A stretch of DNA of 64,000 bases from CAZHEV01 sp964531335 [NCBI: uncultured bacterium] (GTDB lineage: Bacteria > Eisenbacteria > RBG-16-71-46 > CAZHEV01): NCBI GenBank assembly GCA_964531335.1, contig CAZHEV010000014.1:20164-84163 (forward strand). Reading direction: 5' to 3'. Both the position numbers and the translations under genes were made by a program. Below the pieces are notes generated by a model. That model did no database searches. It worked only from the letters and a program-made list of their open reading frames with translations, and was not told where the DNA came from. Of the stretch, positions 7,719 through 16,570 are shown piece by piece. Each line of letters begins with the position of its first letter. Within the stretch, counting starts at the first letter, position 1.

Positions 7719-9284
7719 ATGTCAGCGATAGTCAGGGCACTCGCCTCGGCCAAGTTCTTTCTTGCGGTAGTACTCATAATGAGCATCGGCGTCGTAGCCG
7801 GCCTCATGCTCGGCACGAGCTTCTACGGAGATTCCGGAGATTCCAACGCCTCCGCCGTCAATCCGGCGGGCGAGGCCTCATCGCCCGGCTCCGTCGCCAC
7901 GATTCCAGCGGCCCCGGTCGGGGACGACCCACTGGAAAGCCCGTTCGTCTCCGTGGCCCAGAAGGTGCTGCCCGCGGTGGTCAATATAGACACCAAGCGA
8001 GTTGTGACCTACGGGGGGTTCCGCTTCGATCAGAGCCCGTACGGTGATTTCTTTCGCCGGCTTTTTCCCGAGGTGCCCGACAGGGAGGTCGAGGTGCCGA
8101 CCTACGGGTCCGGGTTCATCTTCGACAACGACGGGCACATCATGACCAACAACCACGTGGTCAGGGACGCCGAGGAAATAATGGTGACCCTGAGCGACGG
8201 GAGTGAGTACGTGGCCGAGCTCGTCGGGGCCGATGCCGCCACAGACGTGGCGGTCGTAAAGATACAGCCCAAAGGCGCTCTGCCCTCCCTCTTTCTCGGC
8301 GACTCCGAGCACATGAGGGTGGGCGACTGGGTGGTCGCAGTCGGCAACCCGTTCCACGAGCTCGAGGGCACCCTCACCGTGGGCGTTGTGAGCGCAATGG
8401 GCAGATCCGATCTGAGGATAGCCGGTGGAGCGCCCATCTACCAGAGGTTCATACAGACCGACGCCTCGATTAACTTCGGAAACAGCGGCGGGCCCCTGTG
8501 CAATCTCCGCGGGGAGGTCATCGGGATCAACACGGCCATCAATCCATCCGGCCAGGGCATTGGGTTCGCGATCCCCGTGAACCTGGCGAGGAAGATCGCC
8601 GAGCAGCTCATCGACAAAGGCGAGGTGGTGCGGGGATATCTAGGCATCCTCCCGCAGCGGTTGACGGACGATCTGGCCGAAGGCCTGGGGATAGAAGGCC
8701 AGGACGGCATTCTGGTGGGAAGCGTCGAGCGTGATACGCCGGCGGATGAGGCGGGGCTCGAAGAGGGCGACGTGATAGTGGAGTTCGGCGGTGTCGAGGT
8801 CACCGACGTAGATGAGTTCCGCATGCTGGTCGCCGACTTTCCCGTTGGAAGCGAAGTGGACATGGAGATCCTGAGAAACGGAAAGAAGAAGACCCTGTCC
8901 GCCACCTTGGCCAGGCGGCCCGATGAGGTCGCGGCCGAGGAGTCCGTGGAACAGGGCGAAGAGGACTGGTTGGGCTGCGAGGTCCACAGGATCACCGATG
9001 AGATAGCCAGAGAGCTCGGCGTTCAGGAGAACGAGGGCGTGATCATCGTGGGAGTAAGGACGGGAAGCCCGGCCGATGACGCGGGCCTCGCCAGGGGCGA
9101 CGTCATAGTCTCGGTCGGAGACAGGGAAGTGTCCACAGTCAGAGAGTTCAACAACGCCCTGAGCGAGACCTACAAGGAGAGCATGGAGGAGAGCGAGGGC
9201 AGGCGCAGGGCCAAGCCTATCGTGTTCCTGGTCAAGAGACAGGGCACCACCATGTTCGTCCCCATAAGACCGCCCAAGGAGTAG
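7719..9284 (+). CDS. degP: HtrA/DegP-type periplasmic serine protease
   Basis: A 521-residue protease/chaperone of the envelope. An N-terminal membrane anchor or signal lies at about residues 11-32. The trypsin-like domain at about 75-290 has the complete catalytic triad: His146 in TNNHVV, Asp176 in ATDVAVV and Ser256 in GNSGGPL. Two PDZ domains follow (about 300-390 and 410-515), each with the substrate-binding loop (YLGI, and the LGCEVH region). Family members degrade or refold damaged periplasmic and outer-membrane proteins. The ATG at 7719 has AAAGGGG upstream. The gene sits with a metallopeptidase and an amidase, a cell-envelope maintenance neighbourhood. DegP, DegQ and DegS cannot be told apart here, but two PDZ domains favour DegP/Q. 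Confidence 0.93.
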   Translation: MSAIVRALASAKFFLAVVLIMSIGVVAGLMLGTSFYGDSGDSNASAVNPAGEASSPGSVATIPAAPVGDDPLESPFVSVAQKVLPAVVNIDTKRVVTYGGFRFDQSPYGDFFRRLFPEVPDREVEVPTYGSGFIFDNDGHIMTNNHVVRDAEEIMVTLSDGSEYVAELVGADAATDVAVVKIQPKGALPSLFLGDSEHMRVGDWVVAVGNPFHELEGTLTVGVVSAMGRSDLRIAGGAPIYQRFIQTDASINFGNSGGPLCNLRGEVIGINTAINPSGQGIGFAIPVNLARKIAEQLIDKGEVVRGYLGILPQRLTDDLAEGLGIEGQDGILVGSVERDTPADEAGLEEGDVIVEFGGVEVTDVDEFRMLVADFPVGSEVDMEILRNGKKKTLSATLARRPDEVAAEESVEQGEEDWLGCEVHRITDEIARELGVQENEGVIIVGVRTGSPADDAGLARGDVIVSVGDREVSTVREFNNALSETYKESMEESEGRRRAKPIVFLVKRQGTTMFVPIRPPKE

Positions 9285-9393
9285 GCGGCTCCGGCCGTAG
9301 ATGGGCGCTGCAATCGTATTTAATTCAACCTCTTACGGGCCGCACGGGGGCCTGGGCGGCCGTGGTCGCCCCCGCCCGGCGCGGCCTTGCCCC

Positions 9394-9422
9394 TTGACAG
9401 GGCTTTACCGCTTTGCTAGCCT
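9394..9422 (+). promoter_or_regulatory. Candidate promoter of M23 peptidase gene
   Basis: TTGACA at 9394-9399 and TAGCCT at 9417-9422 are 17 bases apart, about 100 bases before the TTG start of the M23 peptidase gene. Confidence 0.5.
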
Positions 9423-9522
9423 GCCGATGATTGAGCTAAAGGGGCTGTCTTACCGGCAATGGGGGCGGCCCCTATTGTCAAGGCCGGCCTGAGGCTCGCC
9501 GTTGGGGGCCGGGAGGTCAATT

Positions 9523-10452
9523 TTGGCTAAGAAAGATCCAACTCTGTTGCTGCTTCCGTCCGGGGGCGGGCAGGCCTGGAGCATCAAGCTCTCCAGGTCC
9601 CTTATCGCAGGCTGCCTGGCCGCGGTTGTGGCGACTGTCACGCTCTTCGTGGCCGGCAGCGTCGTCTTGCTGCACTCTGCGGAGAAGAGCCTCGAGTGCG
9701 CGAACCTGGCCGAGGAGAATCGACTTCTGAAGGAGAGACTCCGCGACCTGGAAGGGTCCGTGGACGGGCTTATGGCGAGCGTGGAGAGAAGCGCCGAGTT
9801 CCAGCGCCGCGCGAGCGTGCTGGCGAACATGGACGAGTTCGTCGCCGAGTTCAGGCAGATGGGAATCGGAGGCCCGGTCCTGACCGGCAACGAGCCTCTG
9901 ACCGACTACGATCCCAGTACCGCCACCTTGGTGGTGGATCTCGAGAGCAGGCTGGACGAGTTGAAGGAGCAGTGCAGGTTCCAGGAGGAGAACTTCGACG
10001 AGATCCTGCAGCGCCTTGATGACCAGAACGAGCTCTGGGCATGCACGCCGTCGATCTGCCCGGTCAGGGACGGGTGGCCTTCGAGCGGCTTCGGCAGGAG
10101 GAAGGACCCTTTCACCGACGTCCCGGCCATGCACCTGGGGCTTGATTTCTCCGCCCCCAGGGGCAGTCCCATCTACGCGACCGCGGACGGGAGGGTGATC
10201 TCCGCCGGCTGGCACAAGGAGTTCGGCAGGACGGTCGAGATAGACCACGGAAACGGTATAGTCACCAGGTACGCCCACAACGACAAGCTGACCGTCAAGA
10301 GAGGACAGATGGTGTCCAGGGGCCAGATAATCGCCACCGTAGGAAGATCGGGCCGTGCGACCGCCCCGCACGTACACTATGAGGTGCGCATTGACGGGGT
10401 TCCCGTCAATCCCTGGAAATACATCTTGAACACGGACCTTGTTGTAAACTAG
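9523..10452 (+). CDS. Membrane-anchored M23 (LytM-type) peptidase
   Basis: A 309-residue peptidoglycan endopeptidase-family protein. The TTG at 9523 is taken as the start because GGGAGG lies six bases upstream; the only other in-frame start nearby (9502) has no such site. A single transmembrane segment (about 25-50) is followed by a coiled coil (about 55-100). The C-terminal M23 domain at about 185-300 carries the zinc ligands His204 and Asp208 (HLGLD) and the HxH pair His283/His285 (HVHYE). Members cut peptide cross-links or, when inactive, activate amidases during division. Here the active-site residues are intact, and an N-acetylmuramoyl amidase gene follows directly, so the two probably act together. 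Confidence 0.9.
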   Translation: MAKKDPTLLLLPSGGGQAWSIKLSRSLIAGCLAAVVATVTLFVAGSVVLLHSAEKSLECANLAEENRLLKERLRDLEGSVDGLMASVERSAEFQRRASVLANMDEFVAEFRQMGIGGPVLTGNEPLTDYDPSTATLVVDLESRLDELKEQCRFQEENFDEILQRLDDQNELWACTPSICPVRDGWPSSGFGRRKDPFTDVPAMHLGLDFSAPRGSPIYATADGRVISAGWHKEFGRTVEIDHGNGIVTRYAHNDKLTVKRGQMVSRGQIIATVGRSGRATAPHVHYEVRIDGVPVNPWKYILNTDLVVN

Positions 10453-10561
10453 CTTGGAAGCGACCGTGAACGCCCTGGAGCGTCGTGCCGGGGCGCCACG
10501 CTCGGCCTTTTTGTGGACAGCTCCCTCCGCAGCCTAAACCTACCCGACAGACAGGGAGACC

Positions 10562-11716
10562 ATGCGTTTCTTTGGGGCGTCCGCATTGCCGCGACTGGCT
10601 TTGATCGCCGTCCTGGCGGCGTCGATAGCCGCCGCCGGAAGCGTCCAGCGCGTTCGATATTGGACCGCGCCGGACCACACCCGTGTTGTCATCGACCTGA
10701 GCTCCCGAGCGCAGTTCAGGTTCAGAACGCTCACCAGTCCGGACAGGATAGCCATCGACATACCCGCCACCTCGTTCTCTTCCGGCGTGTCCGCGCCCAT
10801 CGCCGTCGAGGACGGTCTCATCAGGCGAATCCGAATAAACAAGCTCAGAAGCGGGACCGCGCAGGTCGTCCTGGATCTCTACCACGAGAGCGAGTTCGAG
10901 GTGTTCCCGCTGAGCGCCATGAAGGGATATCCGGAGAGGATCGTGATAGACGTGCAAAGGGCCGTCTCCGAGGGAGAGATCCAGGAGCGCGCGCGGCGCA
11001 TAGAGGACTTGAAGGAGTCCCGGACCCGCATAGTCGTAATCGATCCCGGACACGGCGGGAACGACCCCGGGGCGGTGGGCCGGCGGGGGTTGAGGGAAAA
11101 GGACGTGTGCTTGAAGATAGCCAAGCTCGCGGCCGATCGCATCAACGCGACTCCGGGCTTCAAGGCTTTCCTGACCAGGAAAGGGGACTACTTCGTCTCG
11201 CTCGGCCGGCGGGTCAGGATCGCGCGCGAGCTGAAGGCGGACCTTTTCATGAGCATCCACGCCAACGACGCTCCCAACAGGTCGGCCAGCGGCACCGAGG
11301 TCTTTTTCCTGTCACTGTCCGGCGCAACGGACGAGGCGGCGCGGAAATTGGCCGAGAAGGAGAACGCCGCCGACATGGTCGCGGGCGTGCCGCCCGATTC
11401 GGACGATCTGACCCACATCATCTTCGACATGGTCCAGAAGGAGTCGATGGTTAGAAGCTCCTACCTGGCGGAGGCCGTGCACGACAATCTACTGAGATGC
11501 CACAAGCTCCACAGCAGGGGGGTGAAGCAGGCCGGCTTCGCCGTTCTCAAAAACGCCGGGATCCCCTCCGTCCTGGTTGAGGTGGGCTTTCTGAGCAACG
11601 CCGGGGAGGCGAAGCTGATAAAGTCCTCGAGCTTCCAGGAAGACGCGGCCTCTCTCCTGAGGGACGCCGTGGTCGACTACTTCAAGGCCTACAGCGCATC
11701 GAGCGCCTCACCCTGA
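10562..11716 (+). CDS. amiC: N-acetylmuramoyl-L-alanine amidase (AMIN + Amidase_3)
   Basis: A 384-residue exported amidase that cuts the stem peptide from muramic acid in peptidoglycan. A signal peptide (about 1-25) is followed by an AMIN domain at about 27-130, which targets such enzymes to the cell wall or septum. The Amidase_3 domain (about 157-375) has the zinc ligands His164 in DPGHGG, Glu179 in REKDV and His233 in SIHAN, plus the catalytic Glu in VEVGFLSN. The gene lies 109 bases behind an M23 peptidase. In other bacteria, such LytM-type partners activate amidases. The AmiA/B/C label is by architecture. Confidence 0.9.
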   Translation: MRFFGASALPRLALIAVLAASIAAAGSVQRVRYWTAPDHTRVVIDLSSRAQFRFRTLTSPDRIAIDIPATSFSSGVSAPIAVEDGLIRRIRINKLRSGTAQVVLDLYHESEFEVFPLSAMKGYPERIVIDVQRAVSEGEIQERARRIEDLKESRTRIVVIDPGHGGNDPGAVGRRGLREKDVCLKIAKLAADRINATPGFKAFLTRKGDYFVSLGRRVRIARELKADLFMSIHANDAPNRSASGTEVFFLSLSGATDEAARKLAEKENAADMVAGVPPDSDDLTHIIFDMVQKESMVRSSYLAEAVHDNLLRCHKLHSRGVKQAGFAVLKNAGIPSVLVEVGFLSNAGEAKLIKSSSFQEDAASLLRDAVVDYFKAYSASSASP

Positions 11717-11823
11717 GCGCTTGACGTGGGAGGTCCCTTCGGCCATCGCCTCCGCTATCGCCGCGCCGGCGACCTTGGCGCTCGAGCCTGATTCTTGCCC
11801 TTTTCCCGCATGCATGGAGCGCG

Positions 11824-11879
11824 GCGGCCCAAGGGCCTGCCGTGCCGCGGGGTGTTGCCGCGCCGGCCCTTGAGGCCGC
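11824..11879. terminator. Bidirectional hairpin between convergent genes
   Basis: Two stacked inverted repeats, GCGGCC (11824-11829)/GGCCGC (11874-11879) and AAGGGCC (11831-11837)/GGCCCTT (11865-11871), form a long GC-rich hairpin between the amidase and cytochrome genes. It lacks a clear T run, so its role in termination is inferred from position. Confidence 0.4.
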
Positions 11880-11915
11880 TCCGGCGAAGGGCCGAAGCGA
11901 CCTTGTGCGGCGCGG

Positions 11916-13256
11916 TCAGTGTCTGACGGGCTTCAGGTACTTGCCGTAGTCGAACTCGGGGCTGTTGTGCAGCGTGTGACAGCGGACGCAGACGTCCTCC
12001 GCGATCCGCCCGTAGGGCTCCCCCGTGTCGCCCGCGCCTTCGCCGTACGCTGATACGTGGTCGCCGGCGGGCCCGTGGCAGGCCTCGCACTGTACGTGTT
12101 TGAACTGAGGCGTTCCTCTGGGCGTTATGAAGCCGCTCCTATATCGAAACCCGGTGGTATGGCATCTCTGGCAGTCGGGGTCGAATCCCCTGTCCCGTTG
12201 CTCCAGCGTATCGAAAGCGTGAGCGTGCGAGGTCTCGCTCCACTGCGCGTACTCCTCCTGGTGGCAGTCCAGGCACGCTCCCGCCGTGACGTAGTTGGCG
12301 GGAGGAACGTAAAGGTCCTTGAGCGTCGGCCTGAACGCCGAGCTTGTCACCAGGACCTTCAACCTCTCTATGTACTCGGACAGCAGCCCTCGCACCCGGG
12401 GGTCCTCCTCCAGGGAGGGAGCCATGGGGATCATCTCGTGACCGAAGCCTATTATCATGTTTTCCTCGTCGAGCAGCAGATTGACCCTGCCCAGGAACCG
12501 CCCGTGTCCTCGGACGTACGCGATAAGCACTCCGTTCACCTCCTCGTAGTAGGGCTCGGGGACGGGCTCCACGTGCGAGGCGATTATGAGATCGAGGCCG
12601 GGAAAGGAGTCGGCGAGCGCCCGCGCCCTGGGAATCGATCCCACGTGCGCCAGGGCCACCACGATATCCGAAAGCTCCGAGACCCTCGGCAGCGCCTCTT
12701 CCAGTCGCCGCTCCATCCGGTCGATCCGGATGCTGTCCCTGATCGCCTTGGGCAGGAAGACCCTGTGGTTGAGCAGGCCCACCACCGCGACCTTCACGCC
12801 GGCGGCTTCAACTATCTCATATGAGGGCGTGCCGCCCAGGTCCACGTTTGCGGACACCACGGGGAGATCGAACTTCGCGATGAGCGAGCCGAGATAGGCG
12901 GCGCCGAAGAAGAGGTCCGTCTCTCCAAGCGTCACGGCGTCGTAGTCCATGATCTGGTAGGCCCGTACCAGCACCTCTCCCTTCAGCTCTCCCTGCCGGT
13001 CCAGGACGGGCGGAAGCAGATCACCGGTGTCCACGAGCAACACGCCGTCCAGCCTCGACCTGAGCGAATCTATGTAGCCGGCCCGCCGGGCCAGTCCCCC
13101 GTAGTCGAGCTCGGGTCAGCCGCAGGACTCCAGCTCCCCGTAAGTGTCGCCGGAGTAGAGGATGGTCAGAGCCTTGCTCTCGTACGCGGCCCGGGGCGTC
13201 GTCGCGGCCGCGCCGATCGCGGCGGCCAGCGCCGCGATCCATAGAGTATATCTCAT
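11916..13256 (-). CDS. Metallophosphoesterase-tetrahaem cytochrome, probable selenoprotein
   Basis: A 446-residue exported protein if codon 47 (TGA, 13116-13118) is read through as selenocysteine. The start at 13256 gives a signal peptide (MRYTLWIAALAAAIGAAATT), then LTILYSGDTYGELESCG-U-PELDYGGLARRAGYI. The frame after the TGA continues the 5'-nucleotidase-like metallophosphoesterase fold (VDTGD at 75-79, VVALAHVG). Four haem motifs follow: CLDCH 328-332, CQRCH 362-366, CEACH 390-394 and CVRCH 423-427, as in the cytochrome c554 group. From memory, relatives read PCGC before GGLARR, so the TGA falls on a conserved Cys. A hairpin follows it. The gene ends with its own TGA, so there is no code change. 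Alternatives are a nonsense mutation or a sequence error. Confidence 0.75.
13078..13115 (-). promoter_or_regulatory. Candidate bacterial SECIS hairpin after in-frame TGA
   Basis: Minus-strand sequence downstream of the TGA forms a 7-bp stem (bases 13094-13088 with 13084-13078, one G-U pair) closed by a GGC loop at 13087-13085. The loop begins 29 bases after the TGA and starts with G. Both fit the general bacterial SECIS model (loop roughly 16-37 bases away, G among the first two loop bases). The sequence is GC-rich, so such a stem could also arise by chance. Confidence 0.5.
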
Positions 13257-13277
13257 TGATCTTCCAGGTCCTTCATG

Positions 13278-13307
13278 CAAAACCCGGGGGCGCGAACGCC
13301 CCCGGGT
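13278..13307 (-). terminator. Terminator of nrdJ
   Basis: A perfect 11-bp stem (ACCCGGGGGCG at 13282-13292 with its complement at 13297-13307) is closed by a TTCG tetraloop on the minus strand and followed by TTTTGC. It lies about 90 bases after the nrdJ stop and just before the cytochrome gene. Confidence 0.8.
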
Positions 13308-13397
13308 CCGGGTTCAGGCACCGCCGGCCTCGTCAGGAGAACTGACGCGGCGGCGAGGACGTGCCCCCCGAGCTTTCGCGCCGCAACGCGGTACGCA

Positions 13398-15782
13398 TCA
13401 ATAACACTTCGAATATCCGCAGGAAACGCAAACCACGCATCCTTCCGTGTGTTTTGTCACATTGCCGCATTCGGGGCACATCAACGGCAGAACGCCGGCC
13501 GCGTCATCCGGCGAGCTTTTCACTATGGTGTCGGTGCCCTTGACGTACATTTCTATGGCCTTCGCGATCGCGTCCGAACACGATAGGGTCTTGCTGCCGT
13601 TTTGCCAGGCGTGCAGGTGGCAGCTTATGCCTTTCAGCTGTTTGACCACCGCCTCCGGGCTTATGCCGCTTCTCAGAGCCAGCGAGACCAGGCGGCTTAT
13701 GGCCTCCGACTGGGAGGCGGAGCAGCCGCCGGCCTTTCCCATCTGCGAGAAGATCTCGAAGGGCCCGTGCTCGTCCTGGTTGACGGTTACGTACAGGCTT
13801 CCGCATCCGGTGCTAATCTTCCTGGTGGTCCCATGTATCACCGGAGGCCGCCCCCGGGGCGATCTGGTGCCGGACCTCACCGCCTTTTCCTGGGGCGCGC
13901 CGCTTCCCCTGTTCAAGACCTGCTCCGTGCGGCTGCCGTCCCTGTATATGGTGACGCCCTTGCACCCCAGCTTGTGGGCCAGCAGGTAGACCTTTTCTAC
14001 GTCCTTGGGAGCGGCGTCGTGGGGGAAGTTGACGGTCTTGGATACCGCGTTATGGGTATGTTTCTGGAAAGCGGCCTGCATGCGCACGTGCCACTCCGGC
14101 GATATATCGTGAGCGGTCACGAACACCTTCTTTACCTGGTCCGGCACGCCTTCCACGTCCTTGAGACTTCCCTTTTCCGCTATGTCTCGCATGAGCTCCT
14201 GGCTGTAGAAGCCTTCCATCCTGGCGACCTCGTCGAAGAGAGGGTTGACCTCGATGAACTCGTCGTTGTCCAGGATGTTCTTGCGGACGAAGCTGACCGC
14301 GAATATCGGCTCCACGCCGCCGGAGCAGCCCGCGATAATGCTCAGGGTTCCCGTTGGCGCCGTGGTGGTCACGGTGGCGTTTCTGAGCTTGGGCCCGCCC
14401 CGCTCCGCGTAGACGCTCATGGCGTAGTTGGGGAAGGGGCCCTTCTCCTCGGCGATATCCTCGGAGACCTTGCAGGCTTCCCTTGAGATAAAGCTCATGA
14501 CGGAATCGGCCATGTGGGCGCCCTGCTCGGAGTTGTAGGGAACCCCCAACTTTATGAGCATGTCGGCGAAGCCCATGACGCCGAGTCCGATCTTCCTGTT
14601 GCCCAGGGTGTTGGTCTTTATTATCTCCAACGGATACTTGTTGACGTCGATTACGTTGTCCAGGAACCTGACCGCGGTCCTGATGGTCTTTCGCAGCTTT
14701 TCGAAATCTATCGACGCGCTGCCGTTCGTTCGGACCATCCTGGAGAGATTTATCGAGCCGAGGTTGCAGGACTCGTAAGGCAGAAGCGGCTGTTCTCCGC
14801 AGGGATTGGTGCTCTCGATCTCCCCCAGGGCCGGAGTGGGGTTGTCGCGGTTGACGCGATCGAGAAACACGATACCCGGGTCGCCGTTCTTCCACGCCAT
14901 GTTGATCACTGTGTCGAAGACCTTGCGCGCCCGCTCCCTTTTCACCACCTGCTTGTTGTGCGGATTGATCAGGGGGTAATCCCTGTCCTTGAGCACCGCC
15001 TCCATGAAGGAGTCCGTGATGCCGACGGAGAGATTGAAGTTGTTGAGACGGTCCTCCCTCTCCTTTGCGACTATGAAATCCAGTATGTCGGGATGGTCCA
15101 CTCTGAGGATGGCCATGTTGGCGCCCCTTCGGGTGCCCCCCTGCTTGATGGTCTCGGTGGCTGCGTCGAAAACGGTCATGAAGGATATGGGACCGCTCGA
15201 CACCCCCCTGGTCGACTTGACCACGTCGTTCTTGGGCCTTATCCTCGAAAAAGAGAAGCCCGTGCCGCCGCCGCTCTTGTGGATAAGGGCCGTGTTCTTT
15301 ATCGCCTCGAATATGCTCTCCATGGAGTCGTCCACGGGGAGCACGAAGCAAGCGGAGAGCTGGCCCAGCTCCCTGCCGGCGTTCATGAGGGTCGGAGAGT
15401 TGGGGAGAAACTCGAGGCCCGCCATCATATCGTAGAACTCGTCCTCCAGGCCCTTGACGTCCGCCTCCGGATCGTACTGCAGCTCGGCCGACGCGACGGC
15501 GGCGGCCACGCGCCTGAACATCTCCTCGGGAGTCTCCAGGGGACGTCCTTCGGCGTCTCGCTTGAGATATCTCCTTTGAAGCACGCGCATCGCGTTCGCC
15601 GTCAGCTCCACCTTCGCCGTCTCCTGCTGCTGCTCGTCGGCCGTCGTCCCGTGACCCCGGCCCTGCCTGCCGCGCGCACCGGTTTCGCGGGGCCTGGGAC
15701 CGGCGATGGCCTCTTCCACCCCGGGGGATGAGGCCTCCATGGCCTCGGCGTCCCTGTCCTTGTCGACTCCGTTGTCGTTCAT
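13398..15782 (-). CDS. nrdJ: Adenosylcobalamin-dependent ribonucleotide reductase
   Basis: A 794-residue class II ribonucleotide reductase, which makes deoxyribonucleotides using a B12-generated radical and no oxygen. Active-site elements are present: Cys145 in SACFVLPV, the radical-site Cys328 in NPCGEQPLLPYE followed by SCNLGSINLS, and the finger loop APTGTLSIIAGCSGG. The C terminus has the zinc-ribbon-like, redox-active CPECG...CVVCVSCGYSKCY typical of this subfamily. No N-terminal ATP cone is evident; residues 1-55 are a low-complexity extension. Length is normal and there is no intein. The ATG at 15782 has AAAGAGG upstream. The promoter region carries NrdR-like boxes, and a strong terminator follows. 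It fits life with little or variable oxygen. Confidence 0.95.
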   Translation of the reverse strand: MNDNGVDKDRDAEAMEASSPGVEEAIAGPRPRETGARGRQGRGHGTTADEQQQETAKVELTANAMRVLQRRYLKRDAEGRPLETPEEMFRRVAAAVASAELQYDPEADVKGLEDEFYDMMAGLEFLPNSPTLMNAGRELGQLSACFVLPVDDSMESIFEAIKNTALIHKSGGGTGFSFSRIRPKNDVVKSTRGVSSGPISFMTVFDAATETIKQGGTRRGANMAILRVDHPDILDFIVAKEREDRLNNFNLSVGITDSFMEAVLKDRDYPLINPHNKQVVKRERARKVFDTVINMAWKNGDPGIVFLDRVNRDNPTPALGEIESTNPCGEQPLLPYESCNLGSINLSRMVRTNGSASIDFEKLRKTIRTAVRFLDNVIDVNKYPLEIIKTNTLGNRKIGLGVMGFADMLIKLGVPYNSEQGAHMADSVMSFISREACKVSEDIAEEKGPFPNYAMSVYAERGGPKLRNATVTTTAPTGTLSIIAGCSGGVEPIFAVSFVRKNILDNDEFIEVNPLFDEVARMEGFYSQELMRDIAEKGSLKDVEGVPDQVKKVFVTAHDISPEWHVRMQAAFQKHTHNAVSKTVNFPHDAAPKDVEKVYLLAHKLGCKGVTIYRDGSRTEQVLNRGSGAPQEKAVRSGTRSPRGRPPVIHGTTRKISTGCGSLYVTVNQDEHGPFEIFSQMGKAGGCSASQSEAISRLVSLALRSGISPEAVVKQLKGISCHLHAWQNGSKTLSCSDAIAKAIEMYVKGTDTIVKSSPDDAAGVLPLMCPECGNVTKHTEGCVVCVSCGYSKCY

Positions 15783-15891
15783 GGGTCTGAACCTCTTTGA
15801 GGGAAGGTATCCCCTTTAATTTGGATAGATTTAGATAGTTTGAGATTTGGGCGTAGAAGGTCGCCTGGTGCCCTCCGCGACTACAATTCCC

Positions 15892-15939
15892 AGCTTATAT
15901 ATTGTAGCATTCGGACAAGTAGAACACAAGATGTTGTGT
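15892..15939 (-). promoter_or_regulatory. Two NrdR-like boxes upstream of nrdJ
   Basis: Box 1 (15924-15939) reads ACACAAGATGTTGTGT, a symmetrical ACACAA/TTGTGT pair matching the NrdR box pattern. Box 2 (15892-15907) keeps the core TTATATATTGT but has weak outer bases. The two start 32 bases apart, the three-turn spacing expected for paired NrdR boxes. They overlay the candidate -35 and -10 of nrdJ. Confidence 0.65.
15901..15929 (-). promoter_or_regulatory. Candidate nrdJ promoter under NrdR boxes
   Basis: On the minus strand TTGTGT (15929-15924) and TACAAT (15906-15901) are 17 bases apart. The -35 lies in box 1 and the -10 in box 2, so a bound repressor would block polymerase directly. A TTGACA (15944-15939) just upstream has a poorer -10 partner (TACTTG). 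Confidence 0.5.
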
Positions 15940-16104
15940 GTCAAGGGAAAAAACGAGGAGCCCCTCCCGGGCTCTCCCGTCGGGAATCGGTACCCGGGCG
16001 AAAGAGCTTACAGGGCATGGGGTTCCGGAGCGCCCATCATCTTTATCGAAATGCCAATCGTTTCCCCTTGACTCCTTCCGGGCAGGGCGCGATCTTAATT
16101 GTAA

Positions 16105-16117
16105 CATATGAGCATAG
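16105..16117. promoter_or_regulatory. Possible ArsR/SmtB-family operator
   Basis: CATATGAGCATAG is an imperfect 5-2-5 palindrome about 40 bases before the metal-sensor gene, in an AT-rich patch resembling SmtB/CadC operators. The evidence is short sequence similarity and position only. Confidence 0.3.
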
Positions 16118-16159
16118 TTTGAATTGATGGCTTAGAAGCGTTTCTCGAGGTGGAATGCG

Positions 16160-16513
16160 ATGGCGGAGCGAGCGGCTGAGAGCTGCGGGGTCGATGAGGC
16201 AAGGGCGGCCCGGGCGGCGTCGCAGATGTTGGCGGAAGCGACCTACCGGGACGTATCGGAGGTCTTCCGGGTCCTGGGTGATGGAACCAGGGTGCGGATC
16301 CTGGACGCGGTCTCGCGCGAAGAGCTCTGCGTGTGCGACATATCCGCGGTGCTCGGCATGAGCCCCTCGGCGGTCTCGCATCACCTGCGCACGCTGCGGA
16401 ACCTGAAGCTCGTCAAGCGCAGAAGAGAGGGCAAGAAGGTGTATTATAGCTCAAAGGACTCCCACGTGACCGTCTTGCTTTCACAGGCGTTGGACCATGT
16501 CCGGCATCAATAG
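16160..16513 (+). CDS. CadC-like ArsR/SmtB-family metal-sensing repressor
   Basis: A 117-residue winged-helix repressor. The DNA-reading helix is at about 66-82 (MSPSAVSHHLRTLRNLKLV), followed by the beta wing RRREGKKVYYS. Two known metal sites are visible. One is the thiol site with Cys57-x-Cys59 in ELCVCDI, plus Cys9 near the N terminus. The other is the alpha-5 site D-x-H-x10-H-x2-H (Asp100, His102, His113, His116). Having both is the CadC arrangement, which senses Cd/Pb/Zn, rather than a pure arsenic sensor. Metal binding would release it from DNA. The ATG at 16160 has GAGG nine bases upstream. It heads a three-gene unit with a PAP2 phosphatase and a metal-exporting ATPase, its likely target. 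Confidence 0.9.
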   Translation: MAERAAESCGVDEARAARAASQMLAEATYRDVSEVFRVLGDGTRVRILDAVSREELCVCDISAVLGMSPSAVSHHLRTLRNLKLVKRRREGKKVYYSSKDSHVTVLLSQALDHVRHQ

Positions 16514-16570
16514 CCGGCTCGATGGAGAAGGCCGGCCTCGGTCCGGCGCAGGAGGTATGCCCGCCAACCC

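Noticed and set aside
13021-13256. Cytochrome gene as a simple truncated gene starting at GTG 13043
   Set aside because: That start would remove the signal peptide and the conserved GDTYGELESCG and GGLARR region, which reads in the same frame on both sides of the TGA; export is needed for haem attachment.
13398-15782. Intein or ATP-cone domain in nrdJ
   Set aside because: Length and motif spacing are continuous for a plain class II enzyme; the first 55 residues are low complexity, not an ATP cone.
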